From: Grammothele lineata | Taxonomy: Eukaryota > Basidiomycota > Agaricomycetes > Polyporales > Polyporaceae | Reading direction: 5' to 3' | NCBI GenBank assembly: GCA_002150815.3 | Contig: NDFF03000043.1 | Location: 248,001 to 312,000 of the forward strand | Length of the DNA: 64,000 nt | Program-made: the position numbers and the translations under genes | The notes under the pieces: model-generated | The model's input: the letters and a program-made list of their open reading frames with translations, nothing else | Databases searched by the model: none | What the model was told of the DNA's origin: nothing | In this document: positions 46,578 through 57,559 of the stretch, in pieces | How positions within the stretch are numbered: the first letter of the stretch is position 1 | How the letters are laid out: each line of letters opens with the position of its first letter

Positions 46578-47218
46578 GACTCGAGGAGCTCAGGCCGCAG
46601 TTGCGCAGGACGACGAAGGCACTGAACAGGTGAGCGAGAGGAAGAGAGCAGACGGAGGACCGGGACCGGGCGAGACGGTTTGTATGCTGCCCTGGACGAT
46701 CGAGCAATGTTGGGCGGATGATGAAAGACGTCGCCCCGCATGGTGCGCACGGCTGCGCGCGCAGCGCTATCGCTGCGCCGGTGCCGCCATGACTCACGTC
46801 CGCCTTCGTTCCTGGGCGTCGACCACCTTCAACGCGCTACTTTGGATGGGCGTGGACATCTCGTAGCGTGTGCGCCCGGACGCGCAGCAGCACGCGTGCG
46901 GTGTTTCAATGGCCGAACTTGAAGGACGTTCGCGCCGACCGCGCCGCAAGCAGCCGCAAGAAATTGGCGATGCTTCTGACTTGATAGGAAACCGTACGGG
47001 CGAACGTGCTCGTCAACGATGACGACTCCATAGCAAGCGTTCGAGGATGGAATAACGTTGAGAGGTCGAGGTCGAGGTCGAAGGAAGGGAGATGCAGTGC
47101 GTGCCAGGCCTCTCAGGTTGGAGATCGTCGCGTGCGCGGCAGCGAGGCCCGCGCCTCGCGACGCGTTCGTGACCTCCATCCACCACATCCTCCCTCTCCC
47201 TCCTCACCGTCTTAGAAA
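46578..47218. other. Divergent promoter region, member F and LSM4
   Basis: No gene seen. A pyrimidine-rich run (47180-47205) just before the LSM4 ATG looks like an initiator-type leader. Confidence 0.5.
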
Positions 47219-48177
47219 ATGGTATCTCGTATCCTTACTTGCGGCTGCCATAGAACCATGTTGACGCGTTGTTTGGCCAGTTGCCTCTATCTTTACTAAA
47301 TGCCGCGCAAAACAAGCCCATGGTGAGTTGCCACTGCAGCACTTTCATCCGTCGCCGCCAAGGACTAAACCCACAAAGACTGACTGCCACACCCACGCCC
47401 CCTCCCTCCCTTTTCCTCCCTAGTTGGTCGAGCTAAAGAATGGCGAGACATTCAACGGTCACCTTGTCAATTGCGACAACTTCATGAACATTACGCTCCG
47501 GGAGGTGTACCAAACAAGCGCGGAAGGAGACAGGTTTTGGAAGCTAAAAGAGTGCTATATTCGCGGTAGCACAGTGAGTCCCATACGTTCATGTCCTTCT
47601 GTATTGGCATCCTTGCGCTATGGTGGGCGTGGCGGTAGTGGTGTTGGATTAAATACGCATGGAGAACCCAGTATCCTGAGTGCTCATGCGGGAGACGTAT
47701 CCTGCTAGAGCCAGCAACATGCTATGTCTCACATAGTATCTTCCCCATACCTTCACATCACAAGGAATCTGTTCGATTCAGTAGTTCCGCTCGGTGCATA
47801 TACCCAGATTTTTGTGCGGTCCGGGCCGTTCTTGGTATACAGCTGCATGTCCCTGATCTTCAACCATCTTCTCTGTATTGAATATCCCTGTGCTGACTCG
47901 TCCCCCTCAATTCGCAGATCAAATACCTCCGAGTACCAGATACGCTCCTTGACGCCGTGAAAGAGGAGCAAAATCGCGCGCGCGAAGCAGGCCGCAGCGC
48001 AAGAGGAGCGCACGTTAGCGGCGCAGGCCAGCGCGGTCGTGGAGCTCCACCCCGAGGTTCGTCTCCAGTTATCAAGGTCATCCCACCTCATACTGATGGC
48101 ATATTGTCACAGGTCGTGGTATCGTCCGTGGTGCGGGTCCGGTCCGTGGCGGTCGCGGAAGGGGAAGAGGGATGTGA
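47219..48177 (+). CDS. LSM4: U6 snRNA-associated Sm-like protein LSm4, 132 aa
   Basis: Subunit of the LSm2-8 ring (binds the U6 snRNA 3' end, nucleus) and LSm1-7 ring (mRNA decapping, P-bodies). Exons are 47219-47221 (the start codon alone), 47281-47322, 47424-47573, 47918-48056 and 48113-48177. The ATG-only first exon is followed by a GTATCT donor and a TTGGCCAG acceptor and gives [29 protein letters not shown], matching LSm4 exactly. Sm1 and Sm2 motifs are present ([32 protein letters not shown]). The tail is Arg-Gly rich ([29 protein letters not shown]), as in metazoan and plant LSm4. Intron 3 (344 nt) is long for this locus. Confidence 0.93.
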
Positions 48178-48735
48178 TGACCCTCACTCGCCCTTTGCCC
48201 GCGCTCGGCCGCTCTTGTTATCGTCGTTGCTCTCAACAGTTGTACACCATTTGTTCTACACTACAATAGGATTTTGCGTCGTTTGGCGGATGTGTCGGAA
48301 TAATGGCCTACTTCGCCACGAACGTGTCGCCCTCCGTTGCCGTTCAGGAGCGAACAGATTACTCGATCGCACACAACAGAGTCAGCACTATCGAGTTTAC
48401 GACTGGAGAAATGGTATAGCATGTATGCGGAAGGGAGCTCTCGACTATGGTATAGGGATGGAATAGCAGGTGCAAAGGAACGTGGTCCGTGTTTGAAACG
48501 AGCGTAGTCCGTGCGAAAGAGCGTGAGTGTCCTTGGAACGAGCGGAGTGGTCCATCTGTACATGGCTAGGCGAGAGCGTGAATATCATGTTGAGATGCAG
48601 CGAGGAAGATGGTGGAAGATATCCAAAGCGCAATAAGAAATGGTGTACAAACGTCTGGCATGTGGTGTACCGCTTGTATGGCGGTGGCGGCAAGGAAGAT
48701 ACTTAGTCGCGGTATATGTAGGCTGTGAAACATCA
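48178..48735. other. Convergent intergenic region
   Basis: 3' flanks of LSM4 and the minus-strand F-box gene. No element recognised. Confidence 0.5.
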
Positions 48736-50905
48736 TCACGACCGATCCCACTGACCCTCCTTGACCACGTTCGAGACGATCTCGAACTCGATATGATTCG
48801 CTCCGTCTTCGTCTTTTTGGTGTACCCATCGGCCCTGAAGGACAGGTGAGCTGATACATCGCCTGTCCTGGATACAAAGGCCACTTACCCTATAAATTCG
48901 TGTGCCGATTCCAACAACTCTTAACACAGAGCCTTCGCGGAGCATCATATTTCGTACGGCGGCGGTGATGCTATCGATTTCGTCCCGCCTCACGGCAGAC
49001 TTCCAGTTGTTTCTGTTATTGACGTTAATGTTCATCCTGAGCTCACGCAGGCTGTTGGCCTTGACAACAGCCTCCTCATACGGCGTCTGTAGAGACAACT
49101 GCTCAGATAGGATGACAGAAGGGTATGATCGCGCGACTTACCCCATCTGGGCTCCACATCGTCAGGCATGAGAGCGTCTCGAGTGCCGGAAAGACCGTAC
49201 AGAGGCACTCGATGTCCGCGAACGTCATCTGCGTCCAGTCCGCGATGAAGCTGCGGAGCGTCGCCCCGTGCGTCGCCGCCATGTCGAGTATGAACCCGCG
49301 CGGGATCATCGCTTCGCCCTGGGTCGAGAACTCATTCAGCGTGAACGCCTCGAGCGCCGGACGCGGGGTAAGCCTCCGGATCCACGGCCACAGTTGCGGG
49401 AAGCCTTGTACGTGCACGGAGCTCGTGCGCACCGTGAGCTCGCGGAGGTCGCCCGCGGGCACGTCGTCGTAGCGGGACACGACGGGGGCGGCGCCGAAGT
49501 AGTCCGTGTCGAGCGCGACGAGGTGCGGGAGGAAGGTAAGCATCTCGAGGATGGCGGCCGAGGGCGCGCCCTTGAGGCGGAGCGCGCGCAGGTTCGGGAG
49601 GTGCGAGAGGACTGCAACGAGGATCGAGGCGGGCACACCTGAACAGCGCTGCCTCACGCACGCGGGACGGAGCGGGCGGCGCACCGGGAGGGAGGGGGAG
49701 AGGGAGGGGATCAGGACGTACAGTCATGCGGATGCACGCGGGAAAGGGAACTGACGCCCAACTCGAGGTGCGTGAGGCTCGTGCCGAGCTTCTCGGACCA
49801 CCCTTGGAGGATGCGCGGCTTGCCCTCCATGCACCATATTGAGACCTTGCTGAGGCCGGTGAAGTCGTGAAGCGAGGCCCATACGTCGTCGCTGAGACCA
49901 TGGAATGTCCGAATGATAAGCTCCCGCAGAGGAAGTCCTCGGAGAACATCTAGGAACTTGACGAACTCGCGTTCGTCGACTCCGTCAGCAGTATCATCAC
50001 TCCAGGTAAACCCCTCAAGATTAACATAGAGGTTCAATGCCTGTCGGGCTTGCTCTTGAAGATCTGGTCGATGGTAACCCACAACGGCTGATCTCAACAA
50101 TCAGTGACATCAACATATACGCCAATCGATCACCGGCCAATAGTGCAGTGTAAATAAACCTCCAACAACGAAGCTCGGTATGACTAGTCATACGAAATGA
50201 TTGTGGAAAAGTCCATTCATACTTCTATACCGGAAGACCTATCGAGCAAACTGTTTCTGCTTCGATAGATCTTCCGATGCAATGACGTACCGACAAGCCG
50301 GCGAACGATGGAATGCAAAGAGCCCCGTACCCGTCTCTGAAACATGCCGGACATACTTGGCGTACTCGGGCTTCTTGAGGATGGTGGTGGCTGGGTGAAC
50401 CACAGCAGGTCTCTAATCGGAAAAGAAGTTGTCAGAAGCCTGATCGTGTCTCATCTATGCACGCCACGTGTCCAAAATCGCCCAAGCCGTTCGTCATCCA
50501 CCGAACCCTTGCCCCTACATTCGAGCGGTATAAAATCGGTGCGAGGTTATCAGGAATGATGGAGCCCTCATTCCCCGTGGGCCGTGGGCGTTGGTGAACG
50601 AGTGGCACACACACATCGCAAGCGACGATCAATGAGCGTGGAAATCCACGCTCTCGGTGCCCGTTGTACTGGCACGAGAGCAACAAGATTGGGGTCGAGA
50701 CCGTGTTGCGTACCTGGAGTTTACGCCTGCCGCTCGCCGTGATTCGCACGTCGAGCGTGCGGTACAAAAGCGGGGTCGCCGCGTGTTGGAAGGTTTTCGA
50801 GAGCTGCGCGCAGGTGCACAAGTCTTTGCGGTCGGCGAGGTGCTCGAGGATGAGCGGGAGCACGTCGAGGGGCAGGCTGAGGCTGGGGTCGTCCGCGGTC
50901 GACAT
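48736..50905 (-). CDS. F-box-like protein, 496 aa, six exons
   Basis: Exons are 50905-50714, 50412-50291, 50092-49722, 49638-49142, 49098-48889 and 48834-48736; phases agree and the total is in frame. The N-terminus SLPLDVLPLILEHLADRKDLCTCAQLSKTFQHAATPLLYRTLDVRI is a clear F-box. VVHPATTILKKPEYAKYVRHV follows, then leucine-rich strands (LPLRELIIRTFH, LTHLELG, LSHLPNLRALRLKG, LPHLVALDTDYFG, FPALETLSCLTMW). It ends with an unrelated acidic tail. Intron sizes vary from 43 to 301 nt; the 301- and 198-nt introns are the weakest parts of the model. The start at MSTADD was chosen because the open frame above it (to 51070) is unlike F-box proteins. Confidence 0.78.
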
Positions 50906-52328
50906 CGTCGCCGGTGGCCACGCCGCGCGTCCAGACCGCCGGAACTGCTGCTGTGACGAATCGGTGCCGCGCGCGTTAGCCGCGACGTCCGCGGACCCGC
51001 CGGCGCGTTCACGTTTCTCCGCACTCGCCTTTGCTGGGATGGTCGTTCCCGCGCGTTTTGTCGAGACCATGCGCGGGTCGTTGAATAGTGAGCGGCGCTG
51101 TTTTGTGCTGAGCGCGCAAGAGTGGGGGTCGAGCGGTATGCAGAGGAGGAGCGGTGCGAGGAGCAGATCTGTCTTGCCACTGCTGAGGGCTTTTGAGGCA
51201 CGAGAGGCACCAGCGCGGATAGATTATAGCCGACGCTAGATCGCATCTCGAGATCCTGGCTGATCGGCTGACCTGGAATCAAAGGCGCTTGCTTCGTATT
51301 GTACTGGCTCTCTACGTCCACCAAACCCCACGCACTCAGGGCGTGTTCGGCCTCATGCCTCGCATTCATTCTATGTCACAGCAGTCTAGAAGACGAAAAG
51401 CCCCCGAGATCGTTCTGTGTAGTGTCGATGAGTAAGTCAGTTTCCTCGTAAGAGATATGATGGAGTATGACGACATAGAGTAGGAAGACTTTGCAAATTA
51501 GCGTGGAAGATGGCTCTTGCTGTTTCGGGTGCATAATAGAGGACACCTTCGAGCGTCAGGCATTCGGCCGAGAGATTAGATGATACTGGACAGCTTTCAT
51601 CTGTTCTCATCAGTGCCAGATTACACGGCGAAAGCGCTGCGCTGCTCTCCGAGATGACCGACCAGTTTGAGTGATTAGCCGAGCGTAGGAACTTCTCAGT
51701 GAACTGTCACGTCAACTTTGTGCTTCATGCTAACCATGCGGTCCGGTACCGACGGGCACACGGGGGCACATAGAAGGTGTATGGTGTGCCTGAAGGGTCA
51801 CGGCAGTTGGGTGACGTAAACCACCGACCCATCTTCGACCCACACGATTCAGCTACGCAGAATGAAATGGAACAGTATATTGGCTCTCCATGTATGAAGT
51901 CGCAAGCACCTTCAGCAGAAGACGCCAAAGTTGTACCGTGGCATCGTTGTGCAGTGAAGCGCAGCAATCGGAGTCAAAAATTTAACCACACACTCTTAGG
52001 CTGAAATTACCGATCGTACCCCGACTTTCCCAGCGTTCCCCATGGCATCAGGCGACTCCACGCGTCAGTACTGTATTTGAGAGCTAGACGTCAAACTTTG
52101 GTTAAATGCAAAACTCCGTGAATGATGCCAATGACCTACGGCGCTCGGGCTTCTCGGTCACTCCGGGCAATACGACTGACGGCTGAATTATCCTCGTCTC
52201 ACGCGTGAGTTACATTTATCGCTTGTACTTTACTTCTTTCGTTGAAGACGCCAGTCAGCCTCATCTCGATAACGTATATTACATGCCGCCTCGATCCCAA
52301 CCCACCCGCTCGGCGGCACCCTCACTGC
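50906..52328. other. Intergenic, no gene seen
   Basis: About 1.4 kb between two minus-strand genes. Only short frames on either strand; no repeat or RNA gene recognised. Confidence 0.45.
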
Positions 52329-53430
52329 TCAATCCAACGCGCACCCATATGCCGTCCTCGCCACCTCGCGCCACGTCTCTCTATTCACGGCAAAGCTCTC
52401 TGCATACTCGACCTCGAGATGGTGTAACCGCCGACCGACGATCACGAGACTGTGGAGCGGCTCCCCAAACGCCTCGGGTGGATGCGTGAGCAACTCGGCG
52501 AGCGTGCCCGCCACCAGGCGCTCCTCGGACCCGCCACCGACCCGAGAGAGCGCAACGGCAAGCGTCTTCTCTGGGGCAAGGACACCGGCTTGGCGCGTTG
52601 CCTCCACCTCTGCGAGTTGCGAGACCGCTTGCGGGATAGACATGTACCGTGGCGGCTCGTAGATCTTTCGTCCACTGAGAGGAGGTCAGCAATGTGCCTG
52701 TATTACACTACAAGCAGGGATACACTTACCGCGCAAGGTTCTCCTCGCTCTGCTCCTTGACTTTGATGTCGAGCAGGACGAGTGTATGCATGCCGAGGTC
52801 CGCGTTCTCCTTGACGCGATCGTAGAAACTGTCCGGCTTCCAAGTGTCGGTAAAGAACACGAGCGAGACGGTCTGCCCGAAGTTGTACAGCTGCAAGCCG
52901 CACGCGCCGATGGCGTTCATGATCGACGCGTTATGCACGATGCGCGTCGGGATGCCGAGCGCGCGTGCACGTAGGACGATGTCGGTGTGTGTTGTCGCTC
53001 TGTGGCAACGCTGTGGCTTTCAGATACTGGTTTCGGAAACCAACGAAGCGAAACTGCACGAACCCATAAGGATCGCCGACGACGAGAAGGGAAACGTCTT
53101 CCTTATCCGCATCGCGCAGGATCTCGTCGCTCTCCGTCTCAACCATGTCGCGATCGGCGACGATCAGCTCCTTTCCGTAGAACTCTTCCTTGCGTTATCG
53201 GTAAGTAGGGAGCCTCATGCACGGGAAGATTGCTTTGAACCGACCAATCTTTCCTTCTGGATCATGAGAATGCTGGTGTATGCCTCGAGGTAAACACGAG
53301 AAGATCCCTTCACGGCCTGGAACGAATGTCAGGGAGGCGGCTTGGTCAACAGGAAAGACCACGGTACCTCTAGTCCTCGGATGGTGATATCTTTCTCATC
53401 GCACAAGCCTAGACCGATGATGTAGAACAT
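52329..53430 (-). CDS. DPH5: Diphthine methyl ester synthase
   Basis: SAM-dependent methyltransferase of diphthamide synthesis on the elongation-factor-2 histidine; cytosolic. Exons are 53430-53368, 53316-53245, 53188-53064, 52999-52730 and 52674-52329 (introns 51-64 nt), giving 291 aa, close to the usual 270-300. Family blocks in order: [124 protein letters not shown] and [16 protein letters not shown]. The GDP and HNASIMNA segments form the SAM site in known structures. Intron 2 uses a GTCGGT donor. Confidence 0.95.
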
Positions 53431-53937
53431 CTTTTCTTGGAGGGTTGGGATTACGACGCTCGAGTCGGCGGCGTTGGAGGAAAAGATAAAATCACAGCCA
53501 CATCCGCGTAAGCTCGCTGATCTCAGATTGAGTGCCAGATCGGATCTGTACTCGACGCCACCTCGCCACGGCTGCCACACTCGTAGGCGATCGCTGCCAT
53601 TCGAGGTAGCTGAAAACGACACTCGACAACGTACTTCATGCGTTCCCTCAACGATGTACGCTACAAATCATGCGGAAGGTCCACACACACCCGCCCAACG
53701 AACCGCGATTCAAACACCTCTCGCTCATGGGCTGTCCGACGAGCGATCATACGCTGCTGACTAGTGGCTGCTAGTAGGGGCAACCTTGGAAGTAGACGGG
53801 TATAAAATGCACTCCTGAGTGTGAGCCGGACAGATTGTGTGCATCCTCCACGAACCAGGCGTAACAAGCGCATATACTCGTACAATACCCAAGCACCCAA
53901 ATAGAAAAAGAATAACGGGCCAAGACAAGTAACCAGC
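53431..53937. other. Intergenic between DPH5 and ERV2
   Basis: Promoter side of DPH5, 3' flank of ERV2; nothing else recognised. Confidence 0.5.
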
Positions 53938-54917
53938 TCACTCTAATAGTGCTCTCCCACCCTTTACCAATCCTGCTTCGATATGCCTGTTCCTGCTGGG
54001 GTCGCTCTCCAGGTCCATGGGATCGTTTGCGGGGCCTGCAATGCTCCCGATGGGCTCGTCTCCGCACCCACAATCGTATGTAGCATCAAGGTTGGCGCAG
54101 TCAAACTCAGGCTTCTTCAAACGCTCGTTCACCTGGTTGTGTACGTAACACAGCCTGCGTTGCCTCACATTAATGGGTCGATGCGAGCCATGAATGAAGG
54201 GGTCGACTCACCAAGTTGCCGCTGCCCGCCGTGAAGAGGTCTGATGCCACATATTGAGCAAACCGAGCGAAGGGAGGCATTGAAGACGTACCTGTGGGGG
54301 ATATTTCTTGAGGAGCAGCTGGAATTCTGCGGCGCACTCTCCACATGGGTATAGGCGTGACATTAGGTGGAAGTAGTTGTTGAGTGCGTCACGTTCGTCT
54401 TGCGAAGGTTCCTAATAGAGTCAACCGCGCCTTGATGAGAACAACATAGCAAATAAAACAGAAGGATGCTCACTTCGGGGAAACGCAAAGTCATCGTGTG
54501 ACTGAGAAGGTCCAGGCATTAAGGTCATGGATGCTAAAGTCAGAACGTAAGGACTTACAGCAGTTTCCATGTTGCTCTACCCAGCTCTGCCCTACTCGCT
54601 CATTAGAGCTCGAGAGTCTTAGTGTGTCTGATGGATTACTCACTTTGCGGTCGCATTCCCCAGTTTGGCCATGATCACGTCTCCCTTTGCGCCCTGCGAA
54701 GGCGACGTGGGCGGGACGTAGCCACCTTCACCGAAGAGGTCTCCAGTCCATGTATCCACGTATATCCGCGAGGGAGGATGGAGAAGGGCAAGCGAGCCTA
54801 GTAGAAACTGTCATAGATTCGTCAAGAGTATGAGCATGGTGCTAAAAGTATTGCTCGGAAGACGCGTACGAGGGCAAGGATGGTGAATATGAAAGCTTTG
54901 CCAAATCGCGTGATCAT
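53938..54917 (-). CDS. ERV2: FAD-linked sulfhydryl oxidase, Erv2-like, 212 aa
   Basis: Transfers electrons from thiols to oxygen through FAD to make disulfides. A hydrophobic N-terminal anchor (AFIFTILALFLLGSLALLH) points to the ER/secretory pathway (Erv2) rather than mitochondria (Erv1). Seven small exons: 54917-54870, 54807-54644, 54591-54559, 54501-54474, 54411-54292, 54240-54212 and 54154-53938, with introns of 51-62 nt. The model gives ELGRATWKLLHTMTLRFPE, NNYFHLMSRLYPCGECAAEFQ (active-site C114-x2-C117), ATWLCYVHNQVNERLKKPEFDCANL (FAD-contacting HxxVN) and a C-terminal CGCGDE resembling the shuttle-cysteine tail. An upstream in-frame ATG at 55049 would add 44 residues. Confidence 0.9.
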
Positions 54918-55449
54918 CCTAGGGACCGCCAGAATGCAGAGAAGCCAGTAGGGTGAAGATGAAGACGAGACGGCGACGGTCGCGGAGGTGGTGGTAGTGG
55001 GTAGAAAGGCTCGGATGCCGTGTCCAACCAGTGTTCTGATGTTGTTCACAGTCTCGACCTGCGGGCGCGACGCGCCGAGTTGCGCGCGGCGGCTGTTGCC
55101 CGGCCCGCGGTGGCGGCGCGAGGGCTTTCGCGTTGAGCTCGTCTCTTGACTCGACCTCTACTTGCCCGCATACCAACAGCTCTTTGCTCGCCTTTTTTCG
55201 TCGCGATCTCTGCTTGCCAGCTCATCTTGTCCAAAAACCTTGCGACCGCCGGTCATCTTTGCGCTCAAAGTCCGGGAATCTCGCGTAGATAAGCCGAAGG
55301 CCTTCAAAATCCGATAAAGGCTTGTAACAACTGTGAACTCAAGCATATCGCTCCGTGAGTCACGACCATCGCTCTGCTCGACGACTGACTCGTCTAACTA
55401 GCATATATACCAGCTCACGCGCGGTTGTACCCCTCCTCATAACACCACC
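54918..55449. other. Divergent promoter region, ERV2 and AsnRS
   Basis: Short region with GCATATATAC near 55401, about 45 bp before the AsnRS ATG, a possible TATA box. No gene seen. Confidence 0.5.
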
Positions 55450-57367
55450 ATGGCGCCATATCATGTCGACGAAGCTACTGGCTCAGACGAGACAGGCAAG
55501 GGCACCTCCGAGCAGCCTTACCAGACCCTCGCATTTGCCGTATACACCCATCCTGATGGTCCCTTCGTAATTCGCAAAGACGCGTTGGGGACGTACGAAG
55601 AGCCCACTCAGTCTGCGCTTAAGAAGGCCAAAAAGGGTGCAGACGGTATCGAGAAGAAGCGCAAGAAGGCGGAGGAGCTCGCTGAGCGCGAGGCGAAGGA
55701 GCAGGCGGCCGCGCGCGAGCGGAGGGAGAAGAAGCTCGAAGAGAGCAAGAAGATCGTGCTCACTCAGGATCCCAGTCTCCCTGCCGCGGTCAAGGTGCGT
55801 ACATATGGCCACGCTCTGCTCGCGTGCTCACACTGAATTGCTACTGTTGCGGCATATTCCATATCCATCTCTTCGTAGTCGAAGATCGGAAACCTCACCA
55901 CTCTTAGGTCAAAACGTATCCGCACTTCCGGATGGGTTCACCGCCTACGCGACCAGAAGGAGATCATCTTCATCGTTCTTCGCGACGGTACTGGTTACCT
56001 CCAATGCGTTCTCTCAGGGCAGGTCGCGCAGACGTATGAGGCGCTCACTCTCACGCTCGAGTCCACCATCGAAGTCCACGGCTTGCTCAAAGAAGTGCCT
56101 GAAGGACAGACGGCTCCTGGCGGACATGAACTCGTGGTTGACTATTGGAAGGTCCTTGGAGCAGCCCCGGGCGGTGAAGACGCCTTCACCAACCGCCTGA
56201 ACGAAGTGAGTTCTGTCTGTTGGCAGTCATATGACGTCGCTCATCGCGTTCGGCCAGAAATCCGACCCGTCGATCCAAGCCGATCTCCGGCATTTGGTCC
56301 TCCGTGGCGAGACCTCCTCCGCTGTCCTCAAGCTTCGCTCCGCACTGCTCAGCGCGTTCCGCAAGACGCTCGTCTCCCACAACCTGCTCGAAGTTACGCC
56401 TCCCTGCCTGGTGCAGACGCAGGTCGAGGGTGGCGCGACGCTCTTCAAGCTCGATTACTACGGGCAGCCCGCGTTCCTCACACAGAGCTCGCAACTCTAC
56501 CTCGAGACGTGCCTGCCCTCGCTCGGCGACGTCTTCTGCGTGCAGGAGTCGTTCCGTGCCGAGAACTCGCACACGCGCCGACACCTGTCCGAGTACACGC
56601 ATCTCGAGGGCGAGCTCGCATTCATCACCTTCGACGACCTCATGACCCACCTCGAGGCCATCATCTGCGACACCGTCGACACCATCCTCGCTGACCCCGC
56701 CTCTGCCGCCCTCGTGCGCCAGCTCAACCCCGACTTCCAGCCTCCCGCAAGGCCGTTCATGCGCATTTCGTACGTCGACGCGATCAAGTGGCTCAACGAG
56801 CACGGCATCAAGCACGAGGCCGAGGACGCGGACGGGAACGTGATCAAGGACGAGCAGGGCAACCCCGTCATGGTCGAGCACAAGGTCGGGGACGACATCG
56901 CCGAGGCCGCGGAGCGCCGCATGACGGACATCCTCGCGCGCCCCGTGTTCCTGTACGGGTTCCCGACGGAGCTCAAGGCGTTCTACATGAAGAAGATGCC
57001 CAAGGCGGAGGGCGAGCCCGAGGGCGGCCCTACGTTCACCGAGAGCTGCGACTTGCTCATGCCTGGGGTTGGCGAGATCGTTGGCGGGTCCATGAGGATT
57101 GCGGACGAGGCGGAGCTCCTGGCTGCGTACAAGCGCGAGGGGATTGACGCATCCCCGTACTACTGGTTCACGGACCAGCGCAAGTACGGCACGTGCGAGC
57201 ACGGCGGGTATGGTCTTGGTGTTGAGGTACGTCTTGCATTTTGTGCGTGTGCGCTGAGCAGGTGCTCATACCTCTTTCTCTAGCGTTTCTTGGCGTGGCT
57301 GGCGAAACGGTACACGGTCCGCGAATGCTCGCTCTACCCGCGCTGGCCCGGACGCGCGACCCCGTAA
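55450..57367 (+). CDS. DED81: Cytosolic asparaginyl-tRNA synthetase, 574 aa
   Basis: Class IIb aminoacyl-tRNA synthetase charging tRNA-Asn. Exons are 55450-55794, 55879-56205, 56258-57226 and 57284-57367 (introns 52-84 nt). The N-terminal extension typical of eukaryotic AsnRS comes first (YHVDEATGSDETGKGTSEQP, then a charged helix rich in Lys/Glu). The OB-fold anticodon-binding domain follows (IRTSGWVHRLRDQKEIIFIV, GYLQCVLSG). Then come the catalytic domain with motif 2 FRAENSHTRRHLSEYTHLE, GPTFTESCDLLMPGVGEIVGG, and motif 3 GYGLGVE|RFLAWLAKRYTVREC, ending RWPGRATP as in other AsnRS. Length and all motifs are complete. Confidence 0.95.
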
Positions 57368-57559
57368 GCGCGAGAAGAGAACAAGTGAAACGGCGAGGTG
57401 TATTCCTAGGTGTATAGATGCACGGGGATCAAGTATCTTCTGTCATGTAGTCGCGTCCAAACTGCTGTGCTGTAGCGTCCAATAAATTATCGCCATTCCC
57501 ATCCCTTGTAGGCCACAACTCCATCCGCATCCCTACAGCGCATTCTGGCGCAAGGTCAA

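Noticed and set aside
50413..50713. Open sequence in the 301-nt F-box intron
   Set aside because: It reads open from the first exon, but the text is unlike F-box proteins and the splice removes it in frame.
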